A DNA stretch of 64,000 bases from Uranotaenia lowii (lineage: Eukaryota > Arthropoda > Insecta > Diptera > Culicidae), in contig NC_073692.1 of assembly GCF_029784155.1 (NCBI RefSeq), positions 421,211,245 through 421,275,244 on the forward strand, written 5' to 3'. A program made the position numbers and the translations under genes. Each line of letters opens with the position of its first letter. The stretch's first letter is position 1. A model generated the notes under the pieces. It saw only the letters and a list, made by a program, of their open reading frames with translations. It did no database searches and had not been told where the DNA came from. Shown one piece after another: positions 24,981-36,557 of this stretch.

Positions 24981-25724
24981 ACCCTCATCCGCGTTAGAGT
25001 GTCATTTTGACACTATTGCAAGTTTGAATGCTTGTAACTTTTTTTCAGAAGCTTCAAAAAAGAAAAATTTCTTCGGGGACCCTAAATGAAATCAAAAGTT
25101 CTTTAATATTGCATCTTTACTTTATTTATGGACGAACCCTGGAAGCCTGGACAAAACAACTCCCTTTTCCGACTTAGAGTGTCATTTTGACACTCCAAAA
25201 GTAAAATCTATTTGATTCGTTTGAATAATTTTGAACTTCATACAAAACTTATATCAATAGAAACCTTGTAATGTCAGTAAAATATGTTTAGAACATGATA
25301 TATATAGCTAAAGCTTAAAGTTTTCTCGTTATTCAGCATGAAAGAGAAAAAATCCGAAAAAAAACAAACCTCAGGAAAAGTGCTGTAGTTCATATATTAC
25401 ACGTCCAAAAAATATACATCATGAAGCCAAGAAATATTTTTTTTTTTTTTTTAATGAAATGGTCACAAAAAGTTTAAAAAAGTGGTCTGAAAAACCTACT
25501 TTTCATTAGATTTGTTTGAGCGGTGGTAGAGCTTTTGAAAAAATATCGTTCCAAATTTTATTCTAATTCTGACATTTTGTTGTCTGACATTACAAGATTT
25601 CTAGTGATATAAATTTCATTGTAATCGGTTAGATATAAAAAGAGTTATGACGATTTTAGCTTGGAGTGTCAAATTGACACTCCTAGTGCTGATTAGGGTA
25701 ATGAAATCTAATGCGGATGAGGGA
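24981..25724. mobile_element. MITE with CCCTCATCCGC termini and TA target duplication
   Basis: The 744-bp element begins ACCCTCATCCGCGTTAGA and ends TCTAATGCGGATGAGGGA; 16 of the outer 18 bases match as inverted repeats. TA flanks both ends (24979-24980 and 25725-25726), as expected for Tc1/mariner-type or related transposition. A palindromic motif AGTGTCATTTTGACACT occurs at 24998 and 25178, with the variant AGTGTCAAATTGACACT at 25665. No transposase frame is present. Confidence 0.75.
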
Positions 25725-25726
25725 TA

Positions 25727-26560
25727 AACTGATTTTTTTTTTCAACCTTCAGACAGTAATCCTCAAACCTCTTGTGATATTTAAATATATTAAAATATCT
25801 TCATCTCAGCTCAATACCAAATCCGTGCAATCGTACATTAAGCCAAACTTTACCTAAAAAAAATCTAAAAGCAGCTTCTATACACTATTACAGAAACCTA
25901 CTTTTTTGCTATTTCTACCTGAAAACCAACCTCTTTGAAACGCTCACTAAATGCCTGCTTCAAAAAAAAGCTCAATATATTTTGTTTTTGTTTCAAAAGT
26001 TATTTCTTTAGCTTCACATCACTTCAGAGCATCCATTGCAAATAAGTCAAAATGGTGAAGAACTTTGGCCTACTGCTTTGTTTGGAGTTTCAACTGATCA
26101 GTGAATGGCAAATCAGCAAAAAAGAATCAAAGACGCAATTTTTACGGTCTATTAGGTTTTTGACAAAAACCAACATAATTGTTGGATCATTTTGTATTTA
26201 TCCCCAATTTTCCAATGCCACCAAAAGTTTACGAACTAAAATACATCAGAGTATATGATCCGGAAATTGAAGTGCTACATTGGAACTAACAAATAATTTG
26301 ATCAATACAATAACTTTTTCTTTAAAATTTAATAAGATTTACTTCAAAACAAACCATATTTTCAAAATCCATTGGTGCAATTCGATGTTTTGCTTTGAGC
26401 CTAATAATTCGCTGTAGAAATTCAAGGCGCACATTCTAGAAATCTACAGGATTCAGCTAGTTGGCTTTTCAGAACTCTCAGAAATTCATAAATAAGTTCG
26501 TATTTTCAGTGCCAAATTTTTTTTTTATTTGATGCCTAATTTTGCAGTAAAGTTACATTA
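25727..26560. other. AT-rich DNA, no gene recognised
   Basis: Short chance frames only. Confidence 0.4.
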
Positions 26561-26851
26561 CTACGCCCTCAAAACTCGTTTTGAAATGTTGGCTAAACGG
26601 GATATCATTAAGGTCTCAGAGAAACATACACTTTGTATTATGAGGTATCCGTATATGAAAATGTAGAGTTTCTCTTCAGCCTCGAGTGAGATTGGACGCT
26701 TCTTTCCCTTCTCGCAAGATAAAGGCAAAAAAGATTTTCTATTGTGTTTTGTTGTGCGAGGTGTTAGTTGTGTGATGAGTCCCGCCGGGGGATCACTCCG
26801 GTAGGACGATACGACCGACGACCGTTCAAGTTCTTCAAATCCATCCATTCC
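26561..26851 (-). pseudogene. Inverted 5' fragment of a non-LTR retrotransposon gag (ORF1)
   Basis: The minus-strand frame starting with ATG at 26848 begins MDGFEELERS, the same ten residues encoded on the plus strand from 26855. It continues with a hydrophilic, Arg/Lys/Ser/Pro-rich stretch (ending LEAEEK near residue 64), which fits the basic N-terminus of a retrotransposon gag, then runs into hydrophobic residues that look unrelated. It therefore appears to be the first part of the same ORF1 found in the opposite orientation at 26852-27880. How far the homology extends left of about 26660 is uncertain. Confidence 0.55.
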
Positions 26852-26886
26852 GGAATGGATGGATTTGAAGAACTTGAACGGTCGTC
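26817..26886. repeat. Perfect 35-bp-arm palindrome at the gag inversion junction
   Basis: 26817-26851 is the exact reverse complement of 26852-26886 with no spacer; the centre is CCATTCC/GGAATGG. Each arm encodes the start of the same gag frame reading outward. Confidence 0.95.
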
Positions 26887-27880
26887 TCTACTATATGGTT
26901 CTTAAAGCAGCAGAAGGACACGTGCTTCCGAAAAATCCATTTCTTGATCCGTTGAACAGATTGGAAATGTTGAAGAAGCGTTCTACGAGAAGAGCCAAAA
27001 CTGGTACGTTCTTAAGCTCCGTAATAAAGACAAAAGTAGAGAATTGATCAAGTTAAACAAATTAATTGATGGAACTCCAATCAAAATCGAATACCATCCT
27101 AGACTGAATCAACGTAAATTCGTTGTCACGTGCCCAGAAGTCGAAGGTATGTCGGACAAAGAATTGCTAGCCGAACTATCGTCTCAACAAATAATCGACG
27201 TACCTAGGATCACGAAGAAAACATCCAACGATATCGTCAGCACTAACACTCTAATATTAACCATCTGTAGTACGATAGTTCCCGAGTTCATAAACTTTGG
27301 GCTTCTCCGAGTTCGGACTCGGCTCTATTACCCTTTACCTCTTTTGTGTAGAACCTGCCTAAAATACGGTCATCCGAAGAGCAAGTGCACAGCCACACTG
27401 GCCTGTAACCGCTGTCATTCTTCTGATCATGATAACCAAACGTGTACGAAGAAACTCTACTGTGGAAACTGTAAACAAGAAGGGCACACTCCGTCTAGTC
27501 GTATTTGCCCAATATGGGCAGCCGAAACTGCAGCACTTAAGCTAAGCACCGAAAAAAATATAACGATAGCAGAAGCTTGAAAAATGGCACATCAAATCAG
27601 CAACATCAACACATATGCGAGTATTTTGAAATCTGACCAACCGAAAAAAATAGGAAGCGTAAAATCTACACCAGCCCGTACCTCGGACCCTTCACCAGAA
27701 GACAAGGCAATCGATATCGACAACACCAGTGGAAACCTCTTTTCCCAATCGAGGGAAATGATTTCCTCAAACACTCCGACTCCCTTCCAACATCCTTCTC
27801 CCCCTTCCAACCCATTCCATCCTTCCCCGAGTTTTAATAATAAATTTGATCCTCGGTACAGAATAACTTGTAACAAGTAA
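26852..27880 (+). pseudogene. Degenerate non-LTR retrotransposon gag (ORF1) with three CCHC zinc knuckles
   Basis: This is the nucleic-acid-binding gag-like ORF1 of a non-LTR element of the Jockey/I/LOA type. After the MDGFEELERS start it jumps to an inner segment (YYMVLKAAEGHVLPKNPFL), apparently losing intervening residues, then shifts frame near 26950-26960. From about 26960 the main frame is open to a TGA at 27578-27580 and resumes in the same frame to 27880. Three zinc knuckles are visible at about 27347-27508: C-X2-C-X4-H-X4-C twice and C-X2-C-X4-H-X6-C. The internal TGA would be a single-base change from CGA. No ORF2 follows, so the copy is truncated downstream. The combination of deletion, frameshift and nonsense codon makes it non-functional. 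Its gag differs from that at 62729-64000, so two families are present. Confidence 0.8.
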
Positions 27881-28275
27881 ATTGGCTTTTAAATATACGT
27901 TATTGAAAAACAAAATTAAAAGTGAACCCCAAGTTTTGGTATTGTATCACACTTATTCGGGCAAAATGATACCACATTTTACTATGAAGACTATCTAGAA
28001 GATTATACTATCAAAATCAGACGCACGGGAATGCATCAAAAGCTTAGTTTACGTGAAAAATAGGGAAGAACTTTTTTTCAAAATTATACCACTTTAAAAA
28101 ATCCATCACGAAAAATCTAAAGTGTGTATCCTATAAAATAGTGTAGTTTCAAACCAACTAATTATATTCATATGTTCTTCAAAGTTAGTTCAAATACATA
28201 GGGACGAGAAGAGAAGAAAAAATGTGAGCAATAAGCTTCACATAAGCACAGAAATATCACACAGAACGATAGATT
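27881..28275. other. AT-rich DNA downstream of the gag remnant
   Basis: No ORF2-like frame, poly-A tail or target duplication was recognised. Confidence 0.4.
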
Positions 28276-28582
28276 GTAAGAGCAAGTTCACTCGTGTTGG
28301 AAAAAAATGATAGGAATTTGGACACTTGTAGTATATTTTGAAAACTTTAACATGCAAAAACGTTTTCAAGATTTTCGGAATTCTAGTTTTTTACAACACG
28401 TGTTCTATTTTCGCATGCTGTGATGAAAAATAGCTCGATTCGGCTGAAATAGAAACAGCGTTGTTCAAAAACTCAACATCCAAAGATCTTGAAAACATTT
28501 TTCAAGGTAAAATTTTCAAAATGTGCTCAAAGTGTCAAAATTTCTACCAATTTTTCCCAAAACGAGTGAACCTGCTCTAAGT
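28276..28582. repeat. Foldback element with AGAGCA-GTTCACTCG termini
   Basis: The left arm begins AGAGCAAGTTCACTCGTGTT. The right arm ends CGAGTGAACCTGCTCT, its near reverse complement. Inner blocks also pair (CGTTTTCAAGATTTTCGGA versus TCCAAAGATCTTGAAAAC; GAAAAATAGCTCGATTCGG near the centre). Almost the whole 300 bp is one imperfect hairpin. Confidence 0.7.
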
Positions 28583-28635
28583 AGAAGAATAGATAAACAC
28601 ACAGAATATTAAAATCAATTAAATTCATAGAATTC

Positions 28636-28735
28636 CCTGAGGAAGATGACAATCAGCATCGAAACGTAGGATCAATAGAACCATCGTTTCAAGAAAATAA
28701 AAACTGATATGCCGAAAAACAATTATATTGAATCA
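28636..28735 (+). other. Hammerhead-like CTGAGGA...GAAAC motif
   Basis: CTGAGGA (28637-28643) fits the CUGANGA core of a hammerhead ribozyme. GATG (28645-28648) can pair with CATC (28657-28660) as a short stem II, and GAAAC follows directly (28661-28665). One unpaired A interrupts the junction, and stems I and III were not convincingly found. Hammerhead motifs are known in Penelope-like retroelements and some repeats, so a relic is possible, but a short motif can arise by chance. Confidence 0.2.
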
Positions 28736-28739
28736 TCTA

Positions 28740-30026
28740 GTCGACCCTTCTATAAATCTTTTGAAAGAATAATTTCTGATAGTTTATATCATTTTTTAAA
28801 AGAAAGGTTTTAAAAAATTGCGATTTAAATAACCAAAGTTCATTTTCAGATTGGATTTCCTACATGAAAACTGATGCTGGATTTCTGCTGGTGATTTCTG
28901 AGGAAAATGTACACATTGGCACAGCTATGGTGCCTATGGTTTAAGAATATATTTTGGAAGATTTTTGTTTCCTGAACTCGGTTTTTTTGTTAGACTTTGT
29001 CAACCACATATTGTTTTAGGGATTTAAGTTTTCAAACTAATCAGTTTAGATTGAAATCAATCATTGATAACTGATGAAGTAACCAACCTACATGAAAACA
29101 ACAAAAATATGAGTTGAAATTCATAAATTTTCCTAAAGCTTAAACTATGACAAACGTTATCACAAGGAAGTTAAAGTGGTTTCAAGTATTAAGTATTAAG
29201 TGATTTTCTTAATATCTTATCTTGTTTATTTAAAATTACACCAATGTTTTCACCACGAATGCTACAAAGTGGTAAAGTGTCATAAATAAACCAACCAACC
29301 AATGTTTTCACAATCAGAAAATCAAAAGAGAATGCATTCAAATGGATTCATTTATAGAATCAAATATTTACAGAAATTATTTATGATTTCAGATAATTTC
29401 ACAATCCAAGACTATTGACAAAATATGCTAGCCGATTTTTTAATTTTAGGATTGGGAGATATTTTTTAATGCAATATTCTTTGAATTTGTTCGAATTTTC
29501 TGTAACTAGTTTAGAGGAATTTAAACAAATTTTCATGGATTTTGATGAAAACTTTGAGAGTCAAACAGTTCAATAAATATTATTGAAATTTAAAATTAGA
29601 GAATGAGCACCACTGAAATTATAAAACACTTTAAATATAATTTTTTTCAATTTTCAAATGTCTTTTTTTCAAATCAACATTTACATTTGCTGTGTATGAC
29701 GTTTTAAATTTTATTGTAAATTATATTATAAAAAAAATTATTTTCATTATTTTAATCGTATTTTGGATTGAAACCAACTTTAACATTACCAATTTTCTCC
29801 CAATATCCATGATTTTTTTTTTAGTTTTCTTTATATTTAAGATTGAAATTTTTTTATGGAAACTATGAAGTATTAAAAATTGTTTGCTTCAATAGAGGCC
29901 CAACATATAAGTACTCCGGGTCAATACAAACGAAGATCTTTTTCTAGAATAGCTTTCCAAAATAAATTAATAACAAGAAAATTTTTGTTACGTAGCTCAA
30001 ATTTCTGAAGTGTACAGTAGATAAAT
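28740..30026. other. AT-rich DNA, no gene recognised
   Basis: Long A/T-rich tracts with no frames, repeats or RNA features that can be supported. Confidence 0.45.
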
Positions 30027-30034
30027 ATCTTCAT

Positions 30035-31148
30035 CAGTGGCTTTCAAAGTGGTCCCTACCGCCTTAGAGAGGGTTGAGAGGTTCTACGGGGGCGGTGATC
30101 TCAACTTTGAAATATGGGGGGCGCTGGAAGGGCTCAAGGGGGCTGTTGGGTCATTTTTAAATTCACATTTCCACAACTTAGAATTGAAATGACAACGAGT
30201 ACGTTTTATACCCAACAATGGAACAACTTTGAAGAGCTCTGAAAACCAAATTATAGCCGTCTTAGGGAGACAATATCTGTAAACTCACAAAGTTTTTTTT
30301 AATTGTGACAGATTTCGTATACGATCTGCATATTGATCTGGTTGTTTTTAAATTTATTTTGGGTTACAAAAAGCAAAAATTTTGACTAAACAATCTTTCG
30401 AATAGAATCTGCGTTAAAATGCACCAGAGGTTTGATCATATTTTTTTTAATGAAAAAAAAATAATGCTGACAACCAAGAAACTTTCATTTTGCGTTCTGA
30501 TTTTTCATTCAATCGATAAAAAAAGTTATTGGAATATCTTAAAATTGTGGAAATTAAGTTGATGGAATCTTTGTAAAATTTTTAGACCTCTTAAAAAAAA
30601 GCATTAAAATTTAGTCTAAAATTGGCATGAATAAAAGTTTGGAATTTATTTTATCAAGAAATAATACTATGTAATAAACGTTTCATGCTAATTCATGCTG
30701 ACCAAATTAACAATAATAATTTTTTGAAAAATAAACGGCAAATTTAATTGGTAAATAATTTTTCTTACTAAAATTAAGATGGGCGGTTTGTTATTAGATT
30801 TTTTTTGTTTTCAAGTTTAAGTATTTGCCTTGAAAAATTTATAACTTCCAAATTCCAGTCTTAAGTTTTGAAGTAATTCGATTTGAAATGAATTTCTAGT
30901 TTTGTTATGCAACAATTGATGGTTATGCATTGGCTTTTCGGTTTTCTCATGTTCATTTTATCTATTTTTAAATGTGCTTCATTGAAAATTTCAAATTAAA
31001 CAACAATAAAATTTCATAAGCTTATGGTTTTGCAACGCTGCCGATTAGCATTCTTTCTAAAGATTTTTCAAAATTTCGCTCATGGGGGGCGATGAGCTCA
31101 AAAATTTAACAAAAGGGGGCGGTGAAGGAAAAAAGTTTGAAAACCACT
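30035..31148. mobile_element. Non-autonomous hAT-type transposon with perfect 8-bp target duplication
   Basis: The 1,114-bp element begins CAGTGGCTTTCAAAGTGG and ends AGTTTGAAAACCACTG, a hAT-like CAGTGG terminus with imperfect inverted repeats. ATCTTCAT lies immediately outside both ends (30027-30034 and 31149-31156), an exact 8-bp target duplication. G-rich subterminal blocks (GGGGGCGGTGA and similar) occur near both ends. The interior is AT-rich, with no transposase frame, so it depends on a transposase encoded elsewhere. Confidence 0.9.
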
Positions 31149-31278
31149 GATCTTCATAATTCAAATAAATACTCTTAACAGCTCTATAAAGCGATTCGGC
31201 CCAGGACTTACAGCTGTTCGGACCTTAGAGTACCAACTTTGTATGGTAAACACTCATTTGTATGATAAACACTCCCAC

Positions 31279-31460
31279 GGAGTTGTTTTTGTGAACTTTG
31301 TAACAGTTTTTTTCCGCTTTGGGGGGTCACACCGATAATCCCCCCTCCTAAGGGCCGTGCATGCATACTGGGGATATGCATGCACGGCCCTTAGGAGGGG
31401 GGATTATCGGGGTGACCCCCCAAAGCGGCAAAAAAACTGTTACAAAATTTACAAAAGCAC
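31279..31460. repeat. Long near-perfect palindrome, arms about 85 bp
   Basis: The core ATGCATGCACGGCCCTTAGG (from 31375) mirrors CCTAAGGGCCGTGCATGCAT (31346-31365) around a 9-bp loop. Pairing continues outward through the GGGGGATTATCGG, TGACCCCCCAAAGCGG and CTGTTACAAAATTTAC blocks on the right arm, with few mismatches over the inner 50 bp and more at the outer ends. The inner part is GC-rich against AT-rich surroundings. It could be a foldback or MITE, and would extrude a very stable hairpin. Confidence 0.9.
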
Positions 31461-32370
31461 TCGAATTTCTATGAAAAGTTCCTGAGGTCTTATAAGTTTT
31501 TTTTCTAGGTGTAAACTTACCTATTGTAATTTTTTTTTAATAAAACTAAGGTACGCTGCTCGATTAAATTTATTTTTCGTACATTTATACCTACCAACTA
31601 TCAAAGGGTTAAACGCAGTTCAAAGCCAGCTCCGTAACTGAACTTAGCATTTATGGAATTGTTTCCAACACCTCCCACACTAAAAACAGACAAGAGAAGA
31701 CAAACACTTCCGCCCCCACCCTTGAATTCATCTGACGGACGATCTCGACGGGGGCCTTCTGGAGCAAACGAGGTATGAGAATCAAATTTCTCGCACATAC
31801 TTTCACATTTTTCAGCGCACTTGCAGGCAACGACTCAAACTCAACCATCTTCCATCAGCCCTTTGCTTTCAAACAGTTTATTCAAGATCAAATAAATGCG
31901 ATATCACTTTGCCGAATCAGAACGTCCTGGGCTTAGGGGAAAACTGAAGGTGGGAGAAGGCAGCAATATGCTTTTGAGCTGTTGGAAAATATTGAGCTAG
32001 AGCAGAGTAACGCAACCAAAAGGAACGGAGCAGCAGCAGCATGATTTTTGTCACATTTTTTACGCTTTTTGATTTAAAAGAGTGCCCCACTGCTGCTTGA
32101 AAACATTCGCACACGTGTGGGTACAATATGTCAGCAAGAAATTGCTGGGCTGCAGTTGGGTGGAGAAACGTTTTTCCAGTAATACTTACTTCCAGGAGTA
32201 AGAAAAATGAAATGCTTTCAGGTTACACGATTTTGAAACGAACATGTCCTCGAACCGAAGTACCAAAACGATGGCTAGTGGTATTTACTTCCAGTTCGCT
32301 AGAAGTGTGGATTTCGGTTATAAAGGAATCTGAAAAAAATTCTATTCACTTAAATTTTTCAACAAATCTG
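31461..32370. other. Unique DNA, no gene supported
   Basis: Higher complexity at 31600-32350 with several small frames on both strands (65-86 codons), none recognisable. Confidence 0.35.
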
Positions 32371-32560
32371 CCGCCGACCGTGGCCTAGATGATAGCATTC
32401 AAGTCTTCTAAGCCAGAGGTCATGAGATCGAATCACGGTCACGGCATACGCAGTATTCTTTCTCTGGGCTGGTGATTTTAGCAATATGATCTCTTCAAAG
32501 AAATATGAAGTTTCACTGAGATCCTTGATAGGTGTTCGTTGTGTTTTTATTTATAATTTT
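32371..32560 (+). mobile_element. tRNA-derived SINE or tRNA relic, second family
   Basis: A-box-like TGGCCTAGATGA at 32381-32392 and B-box-like GATCGAATC at 32426-32434 lie 34 bp apart. GACCGTG (32376) is exactly complementary to CACGGTC (from about 32435), and GCCG/CGGC also pair. The layout fits a tRNA-like head, but the T arm is imperfect and the sequence continues without tRNA processing signals, so a decayed tRNA-derived SINE is more likely than a functional tRNA. The 3' limit is an estimate. Confidence 0.5.
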
Positions 32561-33959
32561 GTGGAGAGGTTGAATATATACTTTTGCAAAATTTACAACT
32601 ATTGACAGTGCTATATTTAATAATGATAAAACGAAGGAAGTTGATTGACATCTCTTTTTATGACATTGTAATTACTTAAAATTTGTTCGATATCCAGACC
32701 AATCACCAAAGCTCTATCGAAGGGAGTTACTTTTGCAAATTAAACTTGTCAACATATCCAAGGCTGTCAACAAATCTTAACGTCTGGTCCAATCCGAAAA
32801 CAACTACCCAAATCCAACCTCAGAAATCCGGGAACTTTCAACAACCCTCAAAAGTCTTTGACTTTGTTTCCAAATCGTTTAACCCGGAACGGCTCGACAT
32901 TTCATACATGTCAACCGAAATAAAATTCCACGCAAGAATTACTACACGTCAAAACAAATGTGCTGTTTTTGAACAAATCATTTTGAGCTGTGGAAGGAAG
33001 GTTGTGGCGTAAAGGAAAAACACACTCGTCCTAGGTTCCGATACATGAGGAATGGTTTTTCCCATGGACCTAGAAAAAACCCCTCCGCCTCTACGAAATC
33101 ACAAAATCCCATTAAAATGTTCCACTAGAAACCAACGGCTCAGAATAAAGGATTTTCTTTCAGTTCCAGAACAGAACAACGAGTCGTGTCGTAGCGCAAA
33201 GCAAAGAAATTCAGTTTTCTTTCATATGTTCTGTGTTTTTTTCCCTCTCTCGTGTGAGTGTGTGCGAGTTGAATTCCATTTGAATTGTACAAGACGTAGC
33301 ACTTGAGTCAAAGGAATCGTACTAAAGTGAAAAACGAAGGATAAATAATTTCCCTCAACCGCAACCGAGATATGATCTGAAAATCATGACGCTTGAGAGA
33401 ATTGCCACAATAGAGTTGTTCTCGAAAGAAGGTAGATCTTAGACGGGGACAACAAGAATCTTGAGAAAGGGCAAGTGGGAGGTGAAGTTGAAAAATGTTC
33501 GTTCGCCACTAAATTTCGGAAGCAGATAAAGTACGGCGGGGAAAAATGTGCGTGTACTGAGAATTTAAAATTATTTCTTTACAGAGAACATAACAAATGG
33601 CATTATTGGAAATTCAAAAGGGAGCATAATAATTCTCAAATATTTAATAGCTACTTTATTTTTTCCATATATTCCATTTCAATATACAGAAAAAATAAAA
33701 AATACGTTGTAAACTTTACACTTTCAACTATCTGTTGGCAAATTTACAAGCAAAATTACCCATTTAGTGATTTTTTTTACTGCGTTTGCAAAGTGATGAA
33801 ATTTTAAGTGGTCGTTGTTAATTGAAAACAGACAGGTCAACTGTCAATCCATTTCTACTTGTTTCGACCCGTTTCAACTAAACATCATTGAACAGACATA
33901 TTGTGTTAAGGAAAAATCTGAGAGCTAACACAACTTTTTCATATGTCATATTTATGCTA
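32561..33959. other. Unique DNA, no gene supported
   Basis: Frames at 32683-33012 (109 codons), 33052-33306 (84) and 33475-33807 (110) have no recognisable domains, and their composition does not differ from that of the flanks. Possibly intronic or intergenic. Confidence 0.35.
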
Positions 33960-36205
33960 TCATTTTTGTCATTTTTGTCATTTTTGTCAATTTTGTCATT
34001 TTTGTCATTTTTGTCATTTTTGTCATTTTTGTCATTTTTGTCAGTTTTGTCATTTTTGTCATTTTTGTCATTTTTGTCATTTTTGTCATTTTTGTCATTT
34101 TTGTCATTTTTGTCATTTTTGTCATTTTTGTCATTTTTGTCATTTTTGTCATTTTTGTCATTTTTGTCATTTTTGTCATTTTTGTCATTTTTGTCATTTT
34201 TGTCATTTTTGTCATTTTTGTCATTTTTGTCATTTTTGTCATTTTTGTCATTTTTGTCATTTTTGTCATTTTTGTCATTTTTGTCATTTTTGTCATTTTT
34301 GTCATTTTTGTCATTTTTGTCATTTTTGTCATTTTTGTCATTTTTGTCATTTTTGTCATTTTTATCATTTTTGTCATTTTTGTCATTTTTGTCATTTTTG
34401 TCATTTTTGTCATTTTTGTCATTTTTGTCATTTTTGTCATTTTTGTCATTTTTGTCATTTTTGTCATTTTTGTCATTTTTGTCATTTTTGTCATTTTTGT
34501 CATTTTTGTCATTTTTGTCATTTTTGTCATTTTTGTCATTTTTGTCATTTTTGTCATTTTTGTCATTTTTGTCATTTTTGTCATTTTTGTCATTTTTGTC
34601 ATTTTTGTCATTTTTGTCATTTTTGTCATTTTTGTCATTTTTGTCATTTTTGTCATTTTTGTCATTTTTGTCATTTTTGTCATTTTTGTCATTTTTGTCA
34701 TTTTTGTCATTTTTGTCATTTTTGTCATTTTTGTCATTTTTGCCATTTTTGTCATTTTTGTCATTTTTGTCATTTTTGTCATTTTTGTCATTTTTGTCAT
34801 TTTTGTCATTTTTGTCATTTTTGTCATTTTTGTCATTTTTGTCATTTTTGTCATTTTTGTCATTTTTGTCATTTTGTCATTATGGTCATTATGGTCATTT
34901 TTGTCATTTTTGTCATTTTTGTCATTTTTGTCATTTTTGTCACTTTTGTCATTTTTGTCATTTTTGTCATTTTTGTCATTTTTGTCATTTTTGTCATTTT
35001 TGTCATTTTTGTCATTTTTGTCATTTTTGTCATTTTTGTCATTTTTGTCATTTTTGTCATTTTTGTCATTTTTGTCATTTTTGTCATTTTTGTCATTTTT
35101 GTCATTTTTGTCATTTTTGTCATTTTTTGTCATTTTTGTCATTTTTGTCATTTTTGTCATTTTTGTCATTTTTGTCATTTTTGTCATTTTTGTCATTTTT
35201 GTCATTTTTGTCATTTTTGTCATTTTTGTCCTTTTTGTCATTTTTGCCATTTTTGTCATTTTTGTCATTTTTGTCATTTTTGTCATTTTTGTCATTTTTG
35301 TCATTTTTGTCATTTTTGTCATTTTTGTCATTTTTGTCATTTTTGTCATTTTTGTCATTTTTGTCATTTTTGTCATTTTTGTCATTTTTGTCATTTTTGT
35401 CATTTTTGTCATTTTTGTCATTTTTGTCATTTTTGTCATTTTTGTCATTTTTGTCATTTTTGTCATTTTTGTCATTTTTGTCATTTTTGTCATTTTTGTC
35501 ATTTTTGTCATTTTTGTCATTTTTGTCATTTTTGTCATTTTTGTCATTTTTGTCATTTTTGTCATTTTTGTCATTTTTGTCATTTTTGTCATTTTTGTCA
35601 TTTTTGTCATTTTTGTCATTTTTGTCATTTTTGTCATTTTTGTCATTTTTGTCATTTTTGTCATTTTTGTCATTTTTGTCATTTTTGTCATTTTTGTCAT
35701 TTTTGTCATTTTTGTCATTTTTGTCATTTTTGTCATTTTTGTCATTTTTGTCATTTTTGTCATTTTTGTCATTTTTGTCATTTTTGTCATTTTTGTCATT
35801 TTTGTCATTTTTGTCATTTTTGTCATTTTTGTCATTTTTGTCATTTTTGTCATTTTTGTCATTTTTGTCATTTTTGTCATTTTTGTCATTTTTGTCATTT
35901 TTGTCATTTTTGTCATTTTTGTCATTTTTGTCATTTTTGTCATTTTTGTCATTTTTGTCATTTTTGTCATTTTTGTCATTTTTGTCATTTTTGTCATTTT
36001 TGTCATTTTTTGTCATTTTTGTCATTTTTGTCATTTTTGTCATTTTTGTCATTTTTGTCATTTTTGTCATTTTTGTCATTTTTGTCATTTTTGTCATTTT
36101 TGTCATTTTGTCATTATGGTCATTATGGTCATTTTTGTCATTTTTGTCATTTTTGTCATTTTTGTCATTTTTGTCATTTTTGTCATTTTTGTCACTTTTG
36201 TCATT
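33960..36205 (+). repeat. TTTTTGTCA satellite, array 2
   Basis: About 250 units in the same orientation as array 1. Rare markers are a TCATTATGGTCATTATGG block at about 34877 and again at 36111, and one-base T insertions near 35122 and 36010 that shift the reading frames. The right end passes directly into the 352-bp spacer at 36206. Confidence 0.97.
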
Positions 36206-36557
36206 GTTCGCACAAAATATGAGACACCGTAGTTTCGGGTGTATTCGCGCCACACCAAATTTCCTCGAAACCATATTTCGCGCCGCCTTGGTAGAATAAA
36301 TGACTTCTGGTCAGTTTGTTTGGCTGACCGAACATCCGCACAAAGCGGAGAAGAAAAAATCCAACCTATTGGTCACTAAGAACGGTCGCGAACAGTTGTT
36401 TTTTCGATCCCGTAGTTTGAATGATTCCCGTCTTCTGTTGCAATAAAGTTACTATCATATTGCATCCTGTAAAGTTTTTTAACGCCTCAGTAAACAAAAG
36501 TAGAACCAAAACTCAGTTTTTTTATTATAATCCGAAACCTCGGAAACTGGTGAAACA
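36206..36557. repeat. 352-bp inter-array spacer, copy 1
   Basis: Non-satellite sequence starting GTTCGCACAAAATATGAGAC and ending CGGAAACTGGTGAAACAG. It recurs, with no difference I could find by eye, at 37671-38022. It contains a small hairpin (GGTCAG TTTGTTTGG CTGACC). No gene recognised. Confidence 0.95.
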
